NCBI RefSeq assembly: GCF_004011825.1
Contig: NZ_RKLO01000007.1
Location: forward strand, 170,550 to 234,549
DNA length: 64,000 bases
Reading direction: 5' to 3'
Source: Rhodococcus xishaensis
Lineage (GTDB): Bacteria; Actinomycetota; Actinomycetes; Mycobacteriales; Mycobacteriaceae
Both the position numbers and the translations under genes were made by a program. Below the pieces are notes generated by a model, which ran no database searches, was not told the DNA's origin, and worked only from the letters and a program-made list of their open reading frames with translations. Of this stretch, positions 52,818 through 64,000 are shown in pieces. How positions within the stretch are numbered: position 1 is the first letter of the stretch; each line of letters begins with the position of its first letter.

Positions 52818-53600
52818 CTACACCAACCGCCGTCGGATGGCGGCAGCCGTCTCAGTTGGACGCGCCAACGGCACCATGTGTTTGCACGCAACATTGACAA
52901 GCTCGAAGTTCGAGCCCAGGCCGCTCTTGAGTGCCTCGATCAACGCGGGTGTGACGCATGAAGGATCGGTGCGGGTGGACCGTAGAAGGGTTGTACGAAT
53001 TCTTTCTCGAGGTACTACGATCGGCCGCGCTAGTTCACTCCAATAGCTGACCATCGCCGGCAGGCACACCCGCCAACCGACGCGCCCCGCGGGCCACGGG
53101 ATGAGATGCTCGTCGAGCTCGGCCTCCAGCTCGCTGGCGGGTACGTCGCTCCACAAGTCCAATGCCTTGTGCTGGCGAGCCTCGTCGCGGTCGGCGTAGT
53201 CCGGCGCCTCCAACAACTCCTCGGCGCTTCGGCGCATCCAGTGCCCGTCCAACCCGATCGCTGGATCGAGCAACACCAGCGAGTCGACGAGATCGGGCCG
53301 CGCCGCGGCCAGATGCAATGCCAACCCGCCGCCGAATGAGTGCCCGACCACCATCACAGGCTGATCAGCGTCCTGTTCTATCAGTGTGGCGAGCGCGGCG
53401 ACGTTGGCCTCGAGCGTCCACGGCGCGGCCCACGACGAGCGGCCGTGACCCAGCAGATCCGGCGCGACCAGCGGCAGGTCATCGAGGTACTGCCTGGCCA
53501 GCTGCCGCCAGCGATAACCGTGTCCTGCCAATCCGTGGATGGCCAGGACTCGGATGGGTCCGGCCGGGCCGTAGCGGTGAGCATGCAATACCGCAGTCAC
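52818..53600 (-). CDS. Alpha/beta hydrolase
   Basis: A 260-residue protein from GTG 53600. HGLAGHGYRW is the oxyanion region, VVGHSFGGGLAL contains the nucleophile Ser, LLDPAIGLDG follows, and CKHMVPLARP carries the catalytic His. It is 45 bases downstream of the flavin hydroxylase, so one operon is likely. It may open a ring-cleavage product or an ester made by that pathway. The substrate is not known. Confidence 0.82.
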   Translation of the reverse strand: MTAVLHAHRYGPAGPIRVLAIHGLAGHGYRWRQLARQYLDDLPLVAPDLLGHGRSSWAAPWTLEANVAALATLIEQDADQPVMVVGHSFGGGLALHLAAARPDLVDSLVLLDPAIGLDGHWMRRSAEELLEAPDYADRDEARQHKALDLWSDVPASELEAELDEHLIPWPAGRVGWRVCLPAMVSYWSELARPIVVPRERIRTTLLRSTRTDPSCVTPALIEALKSGLGSNFELVNVACKHMVPLARPTETAAAIRRRLV

Positions 53601-53645
53601 TGTCCCGATGTTTCCAGACCTCTCGGCGTCAGTCGTCGATACCCG

Positions 53646-55316
53646 TCAACTCGTTGAGGTCGCGGATTTCGCAACTGTCACATTCCGAATGAACCACTGT
53701 TCGAGCCAGCGGGTCAGTGTGGCCGCATCGGTTGGGTGGCCTGCGGCGGCGAGGTAGCCGTCGGGCCGCACTAGCATCCAGCCGGGCTGGGCGGCCAACC
53801 GTTCTGCGATGTCGGCGTCACTGCCGCGCAGCCGCGGTTGGCTCGTCGCGATGCGCACGCGATGGACGGTGATCAGATGCCGGAACGGGCGGTAGGAATC
53901 GTCGATGGCGGAGTCCGCGGCGGTGATGAACAGCGTCAGGCCGGACAGGTCTTGCATGTCGTAGAGGTGCCGACACCGGCCAGCGCCAGGTGGCCCAGTT
54001 TTTGTCTGCTCGTCCTCGACCGTGTGCAGGTCCATATCGGGGACGCGGTCACCGGCCCGTAGGTCGCCAATGCGGCCCGCATGCTTGGCAATAGGGCAGT
54101 TGCGATAGGTGGCGGTGAGCTGTCCGAGCCGCGGTGTGACTTTGTCCTGGGTCGCTGATCTGGTGAGCAGGCGCGGTGTAAGTCGTGTCAGCGCCGTATG
54201 CACGAGTGGATTGGTGGAGTTGACAACTCTGGTCATTCTTCGGGTCATATGGACCACTTGTTTGATGACCGGGAGCCGATCGGTTTGGTAGGTGTCGAGC
54301 AATTCGGGTTTCGCCTGGGTCTTGAGCACCATTGCCAGCTTCCACGACAAGTTGATCATGTCCTGGATTCCGGTGTTCATGCCCTGCCCGCCGGCTGGGC
54401 TGTGCACATGGGCGGCGTCGCCGCCGAAGAACACTCGCCCGGCGCGCAACGTGGACATGTGTCGGCTGTTGATGCGGAACCGCGAGCTCCAGTTCAGGTT
54501 GTACAGCGTTGCCGGAACGTGAGAGACGCGATCGTAGAGGCGTTGAATGTCCTTCAGTGTCGGTTCGGCCGCCTCACCGGCAATCCCGTCGGGGTCGGTC
54601 GCGGTGAACCGGAATCGCCCCTCGCCCATCGGGAATACTGCTATGAACCCCCTGGGTGCCAAGAAGACGGACATCTGGTCTTCGGCAAGTTCGCCGGCAA
54701 GGTGCAGATCGCCCAAGGCGTATTTCTGGGTAAACGAAGTGCCCTCGAAGTTCAGCCCGAGCGCCTTGCGGGTGGGGCTGTGTGCACCGTCCGCGGCGAT
54801 GAGGTACGACGCCTCGACCCGTTCGTCGGTCCCATCGGCGCTGCGCAGCAGCACCTCCACCGTGTTGTCATCGTGGGTCTTGGCAGCCTGGTGATTCTGT
54901 GTGACCGAAATCAGTTCGACACCGCGCTCGATCTTCACGCCCTGACGAGCGCACTGATCGGCGAGAATACGTTCGGTCTCCGACTGTGCGAGCAGCAGAA
55001 TGTAGTTGAACTCGCTGGGCATCCGGTACAGCTCCACATCGGCCAGCTTGCGGCCCTTGGCGTACAGGGTCGTTGCACTCACCGGATTGCCCAGTCGGAG
55101 CATTTCCTCGCCGACAGCCCGGGGCCTCAACAGCTCGACGGTGCGCGCCTGAATGGCCAGCGCTCGTGATGTGTCCGACCGCCTCGGCGCCTTGTCGACG
55201 ATGCGTACGTTGATACCCAGCCGAGACAGTTCAACCGCGGCTGTCAGCCCGGTTGGTCCGGCTCCAACGATCACCACCGGCACCTTGTTCTCGGCGCGAA
55301 TCATCTGCGACTTCAT
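53646..55316 (-). CDS. FAD-dependent aromatic hydroxylase (class A monooxygenase)
   Basis: A 556-residue protein from ATG 55316, after AAGGAGTG. GAGPTG (18-23) binds FAD, DG near residue 190 (IAADGAHSPTRKALG) and GGDAAHVHSPAGGQGMNTGIQD mark the PheA/TfdB/MhpA-like group, and the C-terminal thioredoxin-like domain is complete. These enzymes hydroxylate phenols or polyketides with NAD(P)H and oxygen. Rifampicin monooxygenases have the same layout, so drug inactivation is an alternative. It sits directly beside a TetR operator (55342). Confidence 0.85.
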   Translation of the reverse strand: MKSQMIRAENKVPVVIVGAGPTGLTAAVELSRLGINVRIVDKAPRRSDTSRALAIQARTVELLRPRAVGEEMLRLGNPVSATTLYAKGRKLADVELYRMPSEFNYILLLAQSETERILADQCARQGVKIERGVELISVTQNHQAAKTHDDNTVEVLLRSADGTDERVEASYLIAADGAHSPTRKALGLNFEGTSFTQKYALGDLHLAGELAEDQMSVFLAPRGFIAVFPMGEGRFRFTATDPDGIAGEAAEPTLKDIQRLYDRVSHVPATLYNLNWSSRFRINSRHMSTLRAGRVFFGGDAAHVHSPAGGQGMNTGIQDMINLSWKLAMVLKTQAKPELLDTYQTDRLPVIKQVVHMTRRMTRVVNSTNPLVHTALTRLTPRLLTRSATQDKVTPRLGQLTATYRNCPIAKHAGRIGDLRAGDRVPDMDLHTVEDEQTKTGPPGAGRCRHLYDMQDLSGLTLFITAADSAIDDSYRPFRHLITVHRVRIATSQPRLRGSDADIAERLAAQPGWMLVRPDGYLAAAGHPTDAATLTRWLEQWFIRNVTVAKSATSTS

Positions 55317-55341
55317 GGTCCCCACTCCTTGGCCCTTACCC

Positions 55342-55361
55342 AAGTCAACAGTTGATGACTT
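55342..55361. promoter_or_regulatory. TetR operator 1 (hydroxylase side)
   Basis: AAGTCAACAGTTGATGACTT is an imperfect inverted repeat (AAGTCAACAG / TTGATGACTT). It overlaps the hydroxylase promoter space, 26 bases before its start. The same pattern occurs at 55388 and 56169. Confidence 0.7.
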
Positions 55362-55387
55362 AACCGTAGCCCCGGCGGCATGATGAT

Positions 55388-55406
55388 GTCAACTGTTGAT
55401 GACTTA
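55388..55406. promoter_or_regulatory. TetR operator 2 (tetR side)
   Basis: GTCAACTGTTGATGACTTA is a second copy of the site in the divergent gap, 11 bases before the tetR start, fit for autoregulation. Confidence 0.7.
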
Positions 55407-55416
55407 TGCTGGTGAG

Positions 55417-56040
55417 ATGACTGCCGCCCGGCCTCGCAATGCCGCGGGAACCCGCGCTGACATCCTTCGTGCTGCACGTGTTCGCTTCGGTGCCGACGGC
55501 TACGAGCGCACAACGCTGAGAGCGGTTGCCGCCGACGTCGGTGTGGATGCGGCCCTAGTGATCCGCTATTTCGGTAGCAAACAACATCTCTTCGCCGCGG
55601 CCGCGGATTTCCGCGTCGAGCTGCCGGACCTCAACGACACCGATCCCGAAGACGTGGCCGAAGCGCTGTTGCCGAAGTTCTTTGCGGTATGGGAAGACGA
55701 AACCACATTCGTTGCCCTGTTGCGCGCGGCGATGACCAGTCCCACCGCCGCCGAGACGATGCGGCAAGTGTTCGCCGAGCAGGTGGCACCCAAGCTCGCC
55801 ACGATCACCCCTGATCACGCTGCTGAACGCGCCGGCCTCATGGGTGCTCTCATCATCGGGTTGGCAACTACACGGTATGTGCTGGCCAATCCCGCAGTCG
55901 CCAACTTGAGCCACGACGAACTCGCCGCGTGGATCAGCCCGGTGATCCGCCAGCTTCTAGCCGGCCCCGCTCCCGAAGAGATCAAGCCCAAGACGGTGCG
56001 TCGCCGACGAGGGTCTGCGGCACGCACAACGAACACCTGA
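55417..56040 (+). CDS. TetR-family repressor
   Basis: A 207-residue regulator from ATG 55417. The N-terminal HTH (TRADILRAARVRFGADGYERT, then TLRAVAADVGVDAALVIRYFGSK) is typical, followed by a ligand domain of the TetR_C group. The end is basic (KPKTVRRRRGSAART). It is divergent from the flavin hydroxylase, and three operator copies suggest it controls the hydroxylase, itself and the small gene at 56211. The inducer is probably a substrate of the hydroxylase. Confidence 0.88.
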   Translation: MTAARPRNAAGTRADILRAARVRFGADGYERTTLRAVAADVGVDAALVIRYFGSKQHLFAAAADFRVELPDLNDTDPEDVAEALLPKFFAVWEDETTFVALLRAAMTSPTAAETMRQVFAEQVAPKLATITPDHAAERAGLMGALIIGLATTRYVLANPAVANLSHDELAAWISPVIRQLLAGPAPEEIKPKTVRRRRGSAARTTNT

Positions 56041-56168
56041 AGCGTGGTACCAGACGGTGCTATGAGAACAGTTCTTTCCAGCCTCGACGCCGCGTTCGCC
56101 GTCGTTCTGTCTGCGCTTCGACCCCTAGTCACCATGCGTTGACATACCTCGTGCTCCGTGGCAGCATT

Positions 56169-56186
56169 GTCAACAGATGATGACTT
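56169..56186. promoter_or_regulatory. TetR operator 3 (before the small gene at 56211)
   Basis: GTCAACAGATGATGACTT is a third copy, 24 bases before the next start, placing that gene in the same regulon. Confidence 0.65.
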
Positions 56187-56210
56187 CTTGTGTGATCCCG
56201 GAGGTCCGCC

Positions 56211-56624
56211 ATGACCGTCAAGGTGCTGCAGACCGGCCTCGACCCGGACCTGATCGACTTCACCTCACCTGATTTCGCTCAGTTCGAAGGCCTGACTCCA
56301 GACGCGCTGCGCAAGGCCAACGACGACAATGTCGCGGCTCTGCGTGCGGCTGGATTCGATGTCGACAACATCCTCATCGATTTCGGTGAAACCGCCGTCG
56401 ACGTGATCCGCGATGCGATCACCACCACCCGATACGATGCCGTGCTGATCGGCGCGGGCGTACGGCTGGTTGCGCGGAATACATTGCTGTTCGAGTCATT
56501 GGTCAACCTCGTCCATGCCGAACTGCCTTCGGCGCGTTTCGTTTTCAACTACGCCCCGCAATCGACACCTGATGACATCTTCCGCTGGTTCGACTCGCCT
56601 CACGCCACCGAACCCAAGAAGTGA
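56211..56624 (+). CDS. Small protein of unknown function, likely TetR-controlled
   Basis: A 137-residue acidic protein from ATG 56211 after GGAGG. It reads like an alpha/beta fold: VKVLQTGLDPDL at the start, an amphipathic helix (ALRKANDDNVAALRAAGF), a hydrophobic strand VDNILIDFGET, then DAVLIGAGVRLVARNTLLF and ARFVFNYAPQS. It looks like a small Rossmann or flavodoxin-like domain without a clear nucleotide motif. No family is recognised. Operator 3 upstream ties it to the hydroxylase regulon. Confidence 0.7.
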   Translation: MTVKVLQTGLDPDLIDFTSPDFAQFEGLTPDALRKANDDNVAALRAAGFDVDNILIDFGETAVDVIRDAITTTRYDAVLIGAGVRLVARNTLLFESLVNLVHAELPSARFVFNYAPQSTPDDIFRWFDSPHATEPKK

Positions 56625-56742
56625 TCACACGCAACACGCGTATGTGATCGCAGTGGGCGGCAGCTGATAGGGATGGCCCCTTGGGTCACCGCTGGAGATG
56701 ACAAAGTTCCTTGGGTACGAGTTCGGCGGCGCGATGTCGGAC

Positions 56743-59103
56743 TCAAGCAGCTGACTCCGGAGCCACCGAGACGAGTACCGCGGAGAGGACACGGATCGCG
56801 CCATCCTTGTCCAGTGGCTGGTTTCCGTTGCCGCACTTGGGGGAGTGCACGCACGACGGGCAGCCGGCGGCGCACTCGCACGAGACGATCGCCGATCGGG
56901 TCGCGCCGAGCCAGCGCACCAACTCGGCGTGGCCACGGTCGGCGAATCCGGCTCCGCCCGGATGGCCGTCGTAGACGAACACGGTCGGCAGCCCGGTGTC
57001 GGGGTGGAGGGCCGTAGATACGCCGCCGATGTCGCCGCGATCGCACGTCGCCACCAGGGGGAGTAGCCCGATGGCGGCGTGCTCGGCGGCATGCAGAGCG
57101 CCGGGGACCCGGTCGGCGCCGATGCCCGCGTCCGCGAGCATTTCGGGTGTGATGGTGTACATCACGGCTCGGGTATGGAGTGTCTGGGCGGGCATGTCCA
57201 GTTCAACGGAGTCGAGCACCTGTCCCGACGCCAGCCGACGCAGGTAGCCGACCACCTGGTGGGTCACCTCGACGTGCGCCAACGCAACGTCGACTTCGCC
57301 GTAGCGTTTGTGTTCCGATATGTCACCGACCGCTATGTCGGTGATTTCACGCGCCGAGGTGGTCCACTCGGGTTCCTCGGCATGGACGATCGCGATGCCC
57401 TCCTCGAGATCGAGTTCGTCGACGACGAACGACTCACCTTGGTGGATATGGACTGCGCCAGGATGGGTGGTCGCGGGCGCTCGGCCTGCGTCGACGGTCC
57501 CGAGGAGGCGACCTGACTCGCCGTCGACGATCGCGACCTGGCCTCCAATGCCGCCCCGGATATCGAGCGACGAGTGCGGATCGCAGTCCGAGGCGATGAA
57601 CCAGCCCTGCGGGCGCCGCCGGATCAGACCTCGAGCCGAGAGGTCGGCGAGCACCTCTGCCGCGTCCAGGTCGGCAACTTCCGCGTCGGACAGGGGCATC
57701 TCCATTGCCGCGCACAGCAGCTGCGGACCCAGTACGTAGGGATTCATCGGGTCGGTCACGGTCGCCTCGACCGGGCGGTCCAGCAGAGCCGACGGGTGGT
57801 GCACGAGGTACGTGTCGAGCGGATCGTCGCGGGCGACGAGCACGACCAGCGATCCTTCGCCACGCCGCCCCGACCGACCGGCCTGCTGCCAGAACGAGGC
57901 GACCGTGCCGGGGAAACCGGCTACCACGACGGCGTCGAGACCGGCGATGTCCACGCCCAGCTCGAGGGCGTTCGTCGTCGCGGCCCCGAGCAGTCGACCA
58001 TCGGCGATGGACGCTTCGAGGGCGCGGCGGTCCTCTGCGAGGTACCCGGCGCGGTAAGCAGCCACCCGTTCGGCCAGATCGGGTTCGATCTCGGACAGGA
58101 GGCGGCGGGCGCCTAGAGCGGCCAGTTCGGCGGCGCGGCGGGAACGGACGAACGTCAGTGTTCGCGCGCCCTCGACGAGCAGATCCGCCATGATCCGGGA
58201 CGCCTCTGATCCTGCCGGCCGTCGGACCGGCGCTCCGTTCTCGCCGGTCACGGACTCGAGCAGTGGCGGCTCCCAGAACGCGATCGTGCGGGGGCCATGC
58301 GGGGAACCGTCCTCGGTGACTTCCGCGCACGGGGCCCCGATCAGCCGTGATGCGGCCGCACCGGGCTCCGAGGTGGTAGCGCTCGCGAGCACGAACACCG
58401 GGTTCGCGCCGTACCGTGCGGCGATCCGGCGTAGCCGGCGCAGCACCAATGCGACGTTGGATCCGAACACCCCGCGGTAGGAGTGGCACTCGTCGACGAC
58501 TACGTACCGAAGATTCCGCAGTAGTCGCGCCCACCGTTGGTGCGAGCGAAGGATCCCGATGTGCAGCATGTCCGGGTTCGTGAAGATCCACCGTGAGTTC
58601 GCCCTGGCCCACTGCCGGCTCTCGGTCGAAGTGTCGCCGTCGAAGCCGGCCGGGTGGATTGACGACAGCTCCGGCTCCGACTCGGTCAGGGCGGCAACGG
58701 AGCGCAATTGATCGGCCCCGAGAGCCTTCGTCGGCGACAGGTAGAGCGCCGTGCCGTGCGAGCCGGCGAGGGCGGTCAGCACCGGAAGCTGATACACCAA
58801 CGACTTGCCAGACGCCGTACCGGTCGCCACGACGACATGCTCGCCTTCAGCCGCGACGGACGCGGCCTCGGCCTGATGGCTCCAGGGTTGCGGGATTCCT
58901 GTCGCGCGCAACGCGCTCACGACAGCCGGATGAGCCCATTCGGGCCAGCCCGCGAATCGCGAGACCCGGGATGGGAGCTGTGCAGCGAATGTGAGAGGCC
59001 TCTCCCCTGGGGGAGCACCGGCGAGGATACGGGCAAGGAGGTTCTGTCCGTACGAATCGTCGCCGCTTTCGCCCGGATACTGTCGGTGCGCGGCGAGATT
59101 CAC
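56743..59103 (-). CDS. DEAD/DEAH-box helicase with DUF1998 zinc domain (Rv3649-like)
   Basis: A 786-residue helicase from GTG 59103. Motif I is ATGTASGKS near residue 95, motif II DECH (VVVDECHSYRG), motif III ASATTSEP, and motif VI QQAGRSGRRGEGSLVVLV. A C-terminal MZB/DUF1998 region ends with CECAAGCPSCVHSPKCGNGN, a four-Cys zinc site. This is the MrfA/Hrq1-like family of 3'-5' DNA helicases active in crosslink or mitomycin-type damage repair. It borders the accessory cluster and marks where core gene order resumes. Confidence 0.9.
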   Translation of the reverse strand: MNLAAHRQYPGESGDDSYGQNLLARILAGAPPGERPLTFAAQLPSRVSRFAGWPEWAHPAVVSALRATGIPQPWSHQAEAASVAAEGEHVVVATGTASGKSLVYQLPVLTALAGSHGTALYLSPTKALGADQLRSVAALTESEPELSSIHPAGFDGDTSTESRQWARANSRWIFTNPDMLHIGILRSHQRWARLLRNLRYVVVDECHSYRGVFGSNVALVLRRLRRIAARYGANPVFVLASATTSEPGAAASRLIGAPCAEVTEDGSPHGPRTIAFWEPPLLESVTGENGAPVRRPAGSEASRIMADLLVEGARTLTFVRSRRAAELAALGARRLLSEIEPDLAERVAAYRAGYLAEDRRALEASIADGRLLGAATTNALELGVDIAGLDAVVVAGFPGTVASFWQQAGRSGRRGEGSLVVLVARDDPLDTYLVHHPSALLDRPVEATVTDPMNPYVLGPQLLCAAMEMPLSDAEVADLDAAEVLADLSARGLIRRRPQGWFIASDCDPHSSLDIRGGIGGQVAIVDGESGRLLGTVDAGRAPATTHPGAVHIHQGESFVVDELDLEEGIAIVHAEEPEWTTSAREITDIAVGDISEHKRYGEVDVALAHVEVTHQVVGYLRRLASGQVLDSVELDMPAQTLHTRAVMYTITPEMLADAGIGADRVPGALHAAEHAAIGLLPLVATCDRGDIGGVSTALHPDTGLPTVFVYDGHPGGAGFADRGHAELVRWLGATRSAIVSCECAAGCPSCVHSPKCGNGNQPLDKDGAIRVLSAVLVSVAPESAA

Positions 59104-59491
59104 GGGAGCCTCTTCCGGAATTGTTACATGTGAGTGTTTTGGTCGTGTCCTCGCTCCATCACAAGCGCTGGACCTGCGGGTTTGATCCTATCCGGGGTTT
59201 CGGTTGTCGGGAAATGTGGGGTGTACTGGACAGTAACTGGGGTGGCACAGCGTGCAAGATCAACTATTTGCTGGTTTTGTTTGTCTTTCGACTGTCGCAG
59301 GCAAGTCCGACGTGGTTGACTATGACCTGGTCGCAGCTTCTGTGTTCGGTTAAACGCCCGCAGGATCGATGTTGCGAGCGCGGTGCTTACGCGTTCCTGA
59401 GGGGGAATCGAGAAAGTACAGCGGTCGGAACCGGCCTGGTGGACTGCAAGTGCCGTCCATCGAATCCGGTGTAAGAAAGAGAAGGAAAAGC
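59104..59491. other. Gap before cspA, probable long 5' leader
   Basis: This 388-base stretch has no gene. The helicase start is on its left and cspA on its right. TTGACT at 59316 is a possible -35 box, but no good -10 follows at the right distance. Cold-shock mRNAs often have long leaders, and here the leader would be 100 bases or more. Confidence 0.35.
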
Positions 59492-59695
59492 ATGGCACAG
59501 GGCACTGTGAAGTGGTTCAACGCGGAAAAGGGCTTCGGCTTCATCGCTCCCGAAGACGGCTCCGCCGACGTCTTCGTCCACTACTCGGAGATTCAGGGCA
59601 GCGGCTTCCGCACCCTGGAAGAGAACCAGCGCGTCGAGTTCGAGGTTGGCCAGGGCACCAAGGGCCCGCAGGCCACCGGCGTTCGCGCTATCTGA
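59492..59695 (+). CDS. cspA: Cold-shock protein CspA
   Basis: A 67-residue cold-shock domain protein. [20 protein letters not shown] contains RNP1 (KGFGFI) and VFVHYSEI is RNP2. The end [16 protein letters not shown] is typical of mycobacterial CspA. It binds single-stranded RNA and DNA and melts mRNA structure. RBS AGAAGGAAAAGC. Ortholog of Rv3648c. Confidence 0.96.
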   Translation: MAQGTVKWFNAEKGFGFIAPEDGSADVFVHYSEIQGSGFRTLEENQRVEFEVGQGTKGPQATGVRAI

Positions 59696-59717
59696 CCCGT
59701 TCACCAGCTGAACGATG

Positions 59718-59785
59718 GGCAACGCGGTCTGATGACCGCTGCCCAGCTCGTCCCCTGCTGCCCCCGTTGGCAGTAGGGGACGAGT
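59718..59785 (+). terminator. Two stem-loops after cspA
   Basis: First GGGCA plus GCGGT pair with ACCGC plus TGCCC (59718-59745), then a 16-bp near-perfect stem starts at CTCGTCCCCT (59748) and ends at AGGGGACGAG (59785). No T-run follows. They probably end or protect the cspA message. Confidence 0.65.
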
Positions 59786-59897
59786 AAGCTCACCGCCGGG
59801 TCGAGGTATCGCTGCGCGTCCACTCGTGTGGCGAGTTTGCAATCCCGACGTCGACGATCCCGGCGAACGAAACTCGATTTTGGCCTACTGTCCACTT

Positions 59898-60482
59898 GTG
59901 GGTCAGCTCTCGTTCTTCTCCGCCGAATCGGTGCCGCCTGCGGTGACCGATCTGTGCGGGCTGTTGGCTGCGCAGGGCCAGGTTGTCGTGTTGCGGGGAG
60001 GGGCCCGCGTCTCGATCGTGGTCGACGAATTCTGGCGCGCTGAGGCGATCGCCGAACTGATGCGGGAGGCCAGCCTCGAGGCCGAGATCGGTAGGTCGGA
60101 GGAGGGGCGTCCGCTTGTGCGGACCGCTGTGTTCCCCCAGTTGATGGATTTGGCGACTCAATGGACCCGGGGGGCGGTCAAGGCCGTGCCGGAGGGTTGG
60201 ATCCCCGGGCCTCGAGAGCAGCGCGCATGGGTGCTCGCCTCCGGCCGCGTCGAACTCGACGGCCAGCGGTATGTCCTCGGATTGGACCCGCACGCACCAG
60301 ACACCTACGCTGCGCTGGCCCAGTCGCTCATGCGCGCGGGGGTCGCCCCCACGATTGTGGGCGTTCGAGGATCGGTCCCGGGACTGCGCATTTCCGGCCG
60401 GCGTCGCCTCATGCACCTCTCCGAAAACATCGGGGAACCGCCCGACGACCCCGATGCTCGACGCAACTGGCCGCACATTTGA
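59898..60482 (+). CDS. Protein of unknown function (Rv3647c-like)
   Basis: A 194-residue protein from GTG 59898, chosen by length (the frame is open to 59826). The start VGQLSFFSAESVPPAVTDLC is hydrophobic but not a signal peptide. A basic Arg/Trp-rich middle (TQWTRGAVKAVPEGWIPGPRE) and a C-terminal SGRRRLMHLSENIG stand out, the latter close to a conserved motif in this family as I recall. It lies between cspA and topA as Rv3647c does. Function unknown. Confidence 0.75.
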   Translation: MGQLSFFSAESVPPAVTDLCGLLAAQGQVVVLRGGARVSIVVDEFWRAEAIAELMREASLEAEIGRSEEGRPLVRTAVFPQLMDLATQWTRGAVKAVPEGWIPGPREQRAWVLASGRVELDGQRYVLGLDPHAPDTYAALAQSLMRAGVAPTIVGVRGSVPGLRISGRRRLMHLSENIGEPPDDPDARRNWPHI

Positions 60483-60630
60483 GCGAATCGAGCGGGATGG
60501 ACGCACACGGTCGCGTTGCTTGTGTGACACCCTGTAGTCGACCGGACGCGGTATAACGGTGGCGGAGACGAGATATTCGCGTCAGATGCGCAGCGGCACT
60601 GATCGAGCAGGAAAGGTTGCGGACAGACTG

Positions 60631-63543
<2,913 letters not shown>

Positions 63544-63590
63544 CGTCATTCTGCGGCAGGGTCGTCAGTGAGGCTCGGTAGGGTCGGCTC

Positions 63591-64000
63591 GTGGCGGGTG
63601 TATTCGATCGGCTTGTCGGCCAGGAGCATGTCGAAGCGGAGCTGATCGCTGCCGCGACGGCGGCGCGCGGAGGCGAGACCGGCTCGCGGATGACGCACTC
63701 GTGGCTGTTCACCGGCCCGCCCGGATCCGGCCGCTCCGTCGCAGCGCTCTGCTTCTCGGCGGCGCTGCAGTGCACTTTCGACGGCGTGCCAGGCTGCGGT
63801 GAGTGCCAAGCCTGCACGACGACGATGGCGGGCACGCACGGAGACGTCCGCCGCGTAGTCCCCGAAGGGCTCAGCATCAGCGTCAGTGACATGCGCGCAA
63901 TCGTGCAGACGGCGTCGCGGCGCCCGAGTACTGGCCGGTGGCAGATTGTGGTCATCGAGGACGCCGATCGACTCACCGAAGGTGCAGCCAACGCGCTGCT
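63591..64000 (+). CDS. holB: DNA polymerase III delta' subunit, N-terminal part
   Basis: From GTG 63591 the frame runs off the right edge. VAGVFDRLVGQEHVEAELI is the usual start, FTGPPGSGRSVAALCFSAAL is the nucleotide fold with Lys of Walker A replaced by Arg (delta' does not hydrolyse ATP), and four Cys in CTFDGVPGCGECQAC form the zinc site. IEDADRLTEGAANAL is the SRC-like clamp-loader region. It follows topA by 47 bases. In M. tuberculosis a cyclase gene (Rv3645) separates the two. Confidence 0.9.
   Translation, partial: MAGVFDRLVGQEHVEAELIAAATAARGGETGSRMTHSWLFTGPPGSGRSVAALCFSAALQCTFDGVPGCGECQACTTTMAGTHGDVRRVVPEGLSISVSDMRAIVQTASRRPSTGRWQIVVIEDADRLTEGAANAL

Overview
The DNA is high-GC and encodes the hallmarks of a mycolic-acid actinobacterium: WhiB4-like and Crp-type regulators, a MarP-type acid-resistance protease, a paired ArsA-like ATPase locus, and 6C and Ms1 small-RNA candidates. 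From about 16.2 kb to the right end, gene order follows Mycobacterium tuberculosis Rv3683 to Rv3644c as I recall it. Overall style (a mycofactocin-type SDR array, a large aromatic hydroxylase, many accessory oxidoreductases) points to Rhodococcus or a close Nocardiaceae relative. The species is an inference.

Left part, 1 to about 16 kb, is accessory. It holds a truncated secreted protein, a ClC-type channel, a Tat-exported multicopper oxidase, an SDR, and a coupled transporter/PLP-decarboxylase pair. A tnpB remnant follows, then a degenerate and four intact tandem copies of a carveol-dehydrogenase-like SDR. After these come a YdjM-type membrane protein, a YVTN beta-propeller protein and a secreted protein with Gly/Ser-rich repeats.

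The conserved core starts at tRNA-Pro (16.1 kb). In order it contains a metallophosphoesterase, YqeY, DUF2231, PonA2, WhiB4, two ArsA-like ATPases, a DUF4177 protein, RidA, an inserted SDR, an MBL hydrolase and Crp. A coupled set nth - thioredoxin - CoA pyrophosphatase - marP follows, then EphE, a holin-X-like protein, NhaA, a DUF35 protein, a LuxR/NB-ARC regulator and acs with a textbook Crp operator. The dppABC-D(F) peptide importer and a degenerate Fic-like protein come next. An Ms1-like RNA, a HAD phosphatase and a 6C RNA sit between dpp and the ssd/tad pilus operon (seven genes).

From 51.7 to 56.6 kb an accessory catabolic cluster replaces what lies here in M. tuberculosis. It comprises an SMP-30-like lactonase, an alpha/beta hydrolase, a flavin hydroxylase, a TetR repressor and a small unknown protein, with three copies of one operator. 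The core resumes with a DUF1998 helicase, cspA, an Rv3647c-like protein, topA and the start of the DNA polymerase III delta' gene.

Main points for a second look are the mosaic SDR array, the two structured RNAs in their conserved places, the three-site TetR regulon, and two enzymes whose catalytic residue appears lost (EphE and the Fic-like protein).
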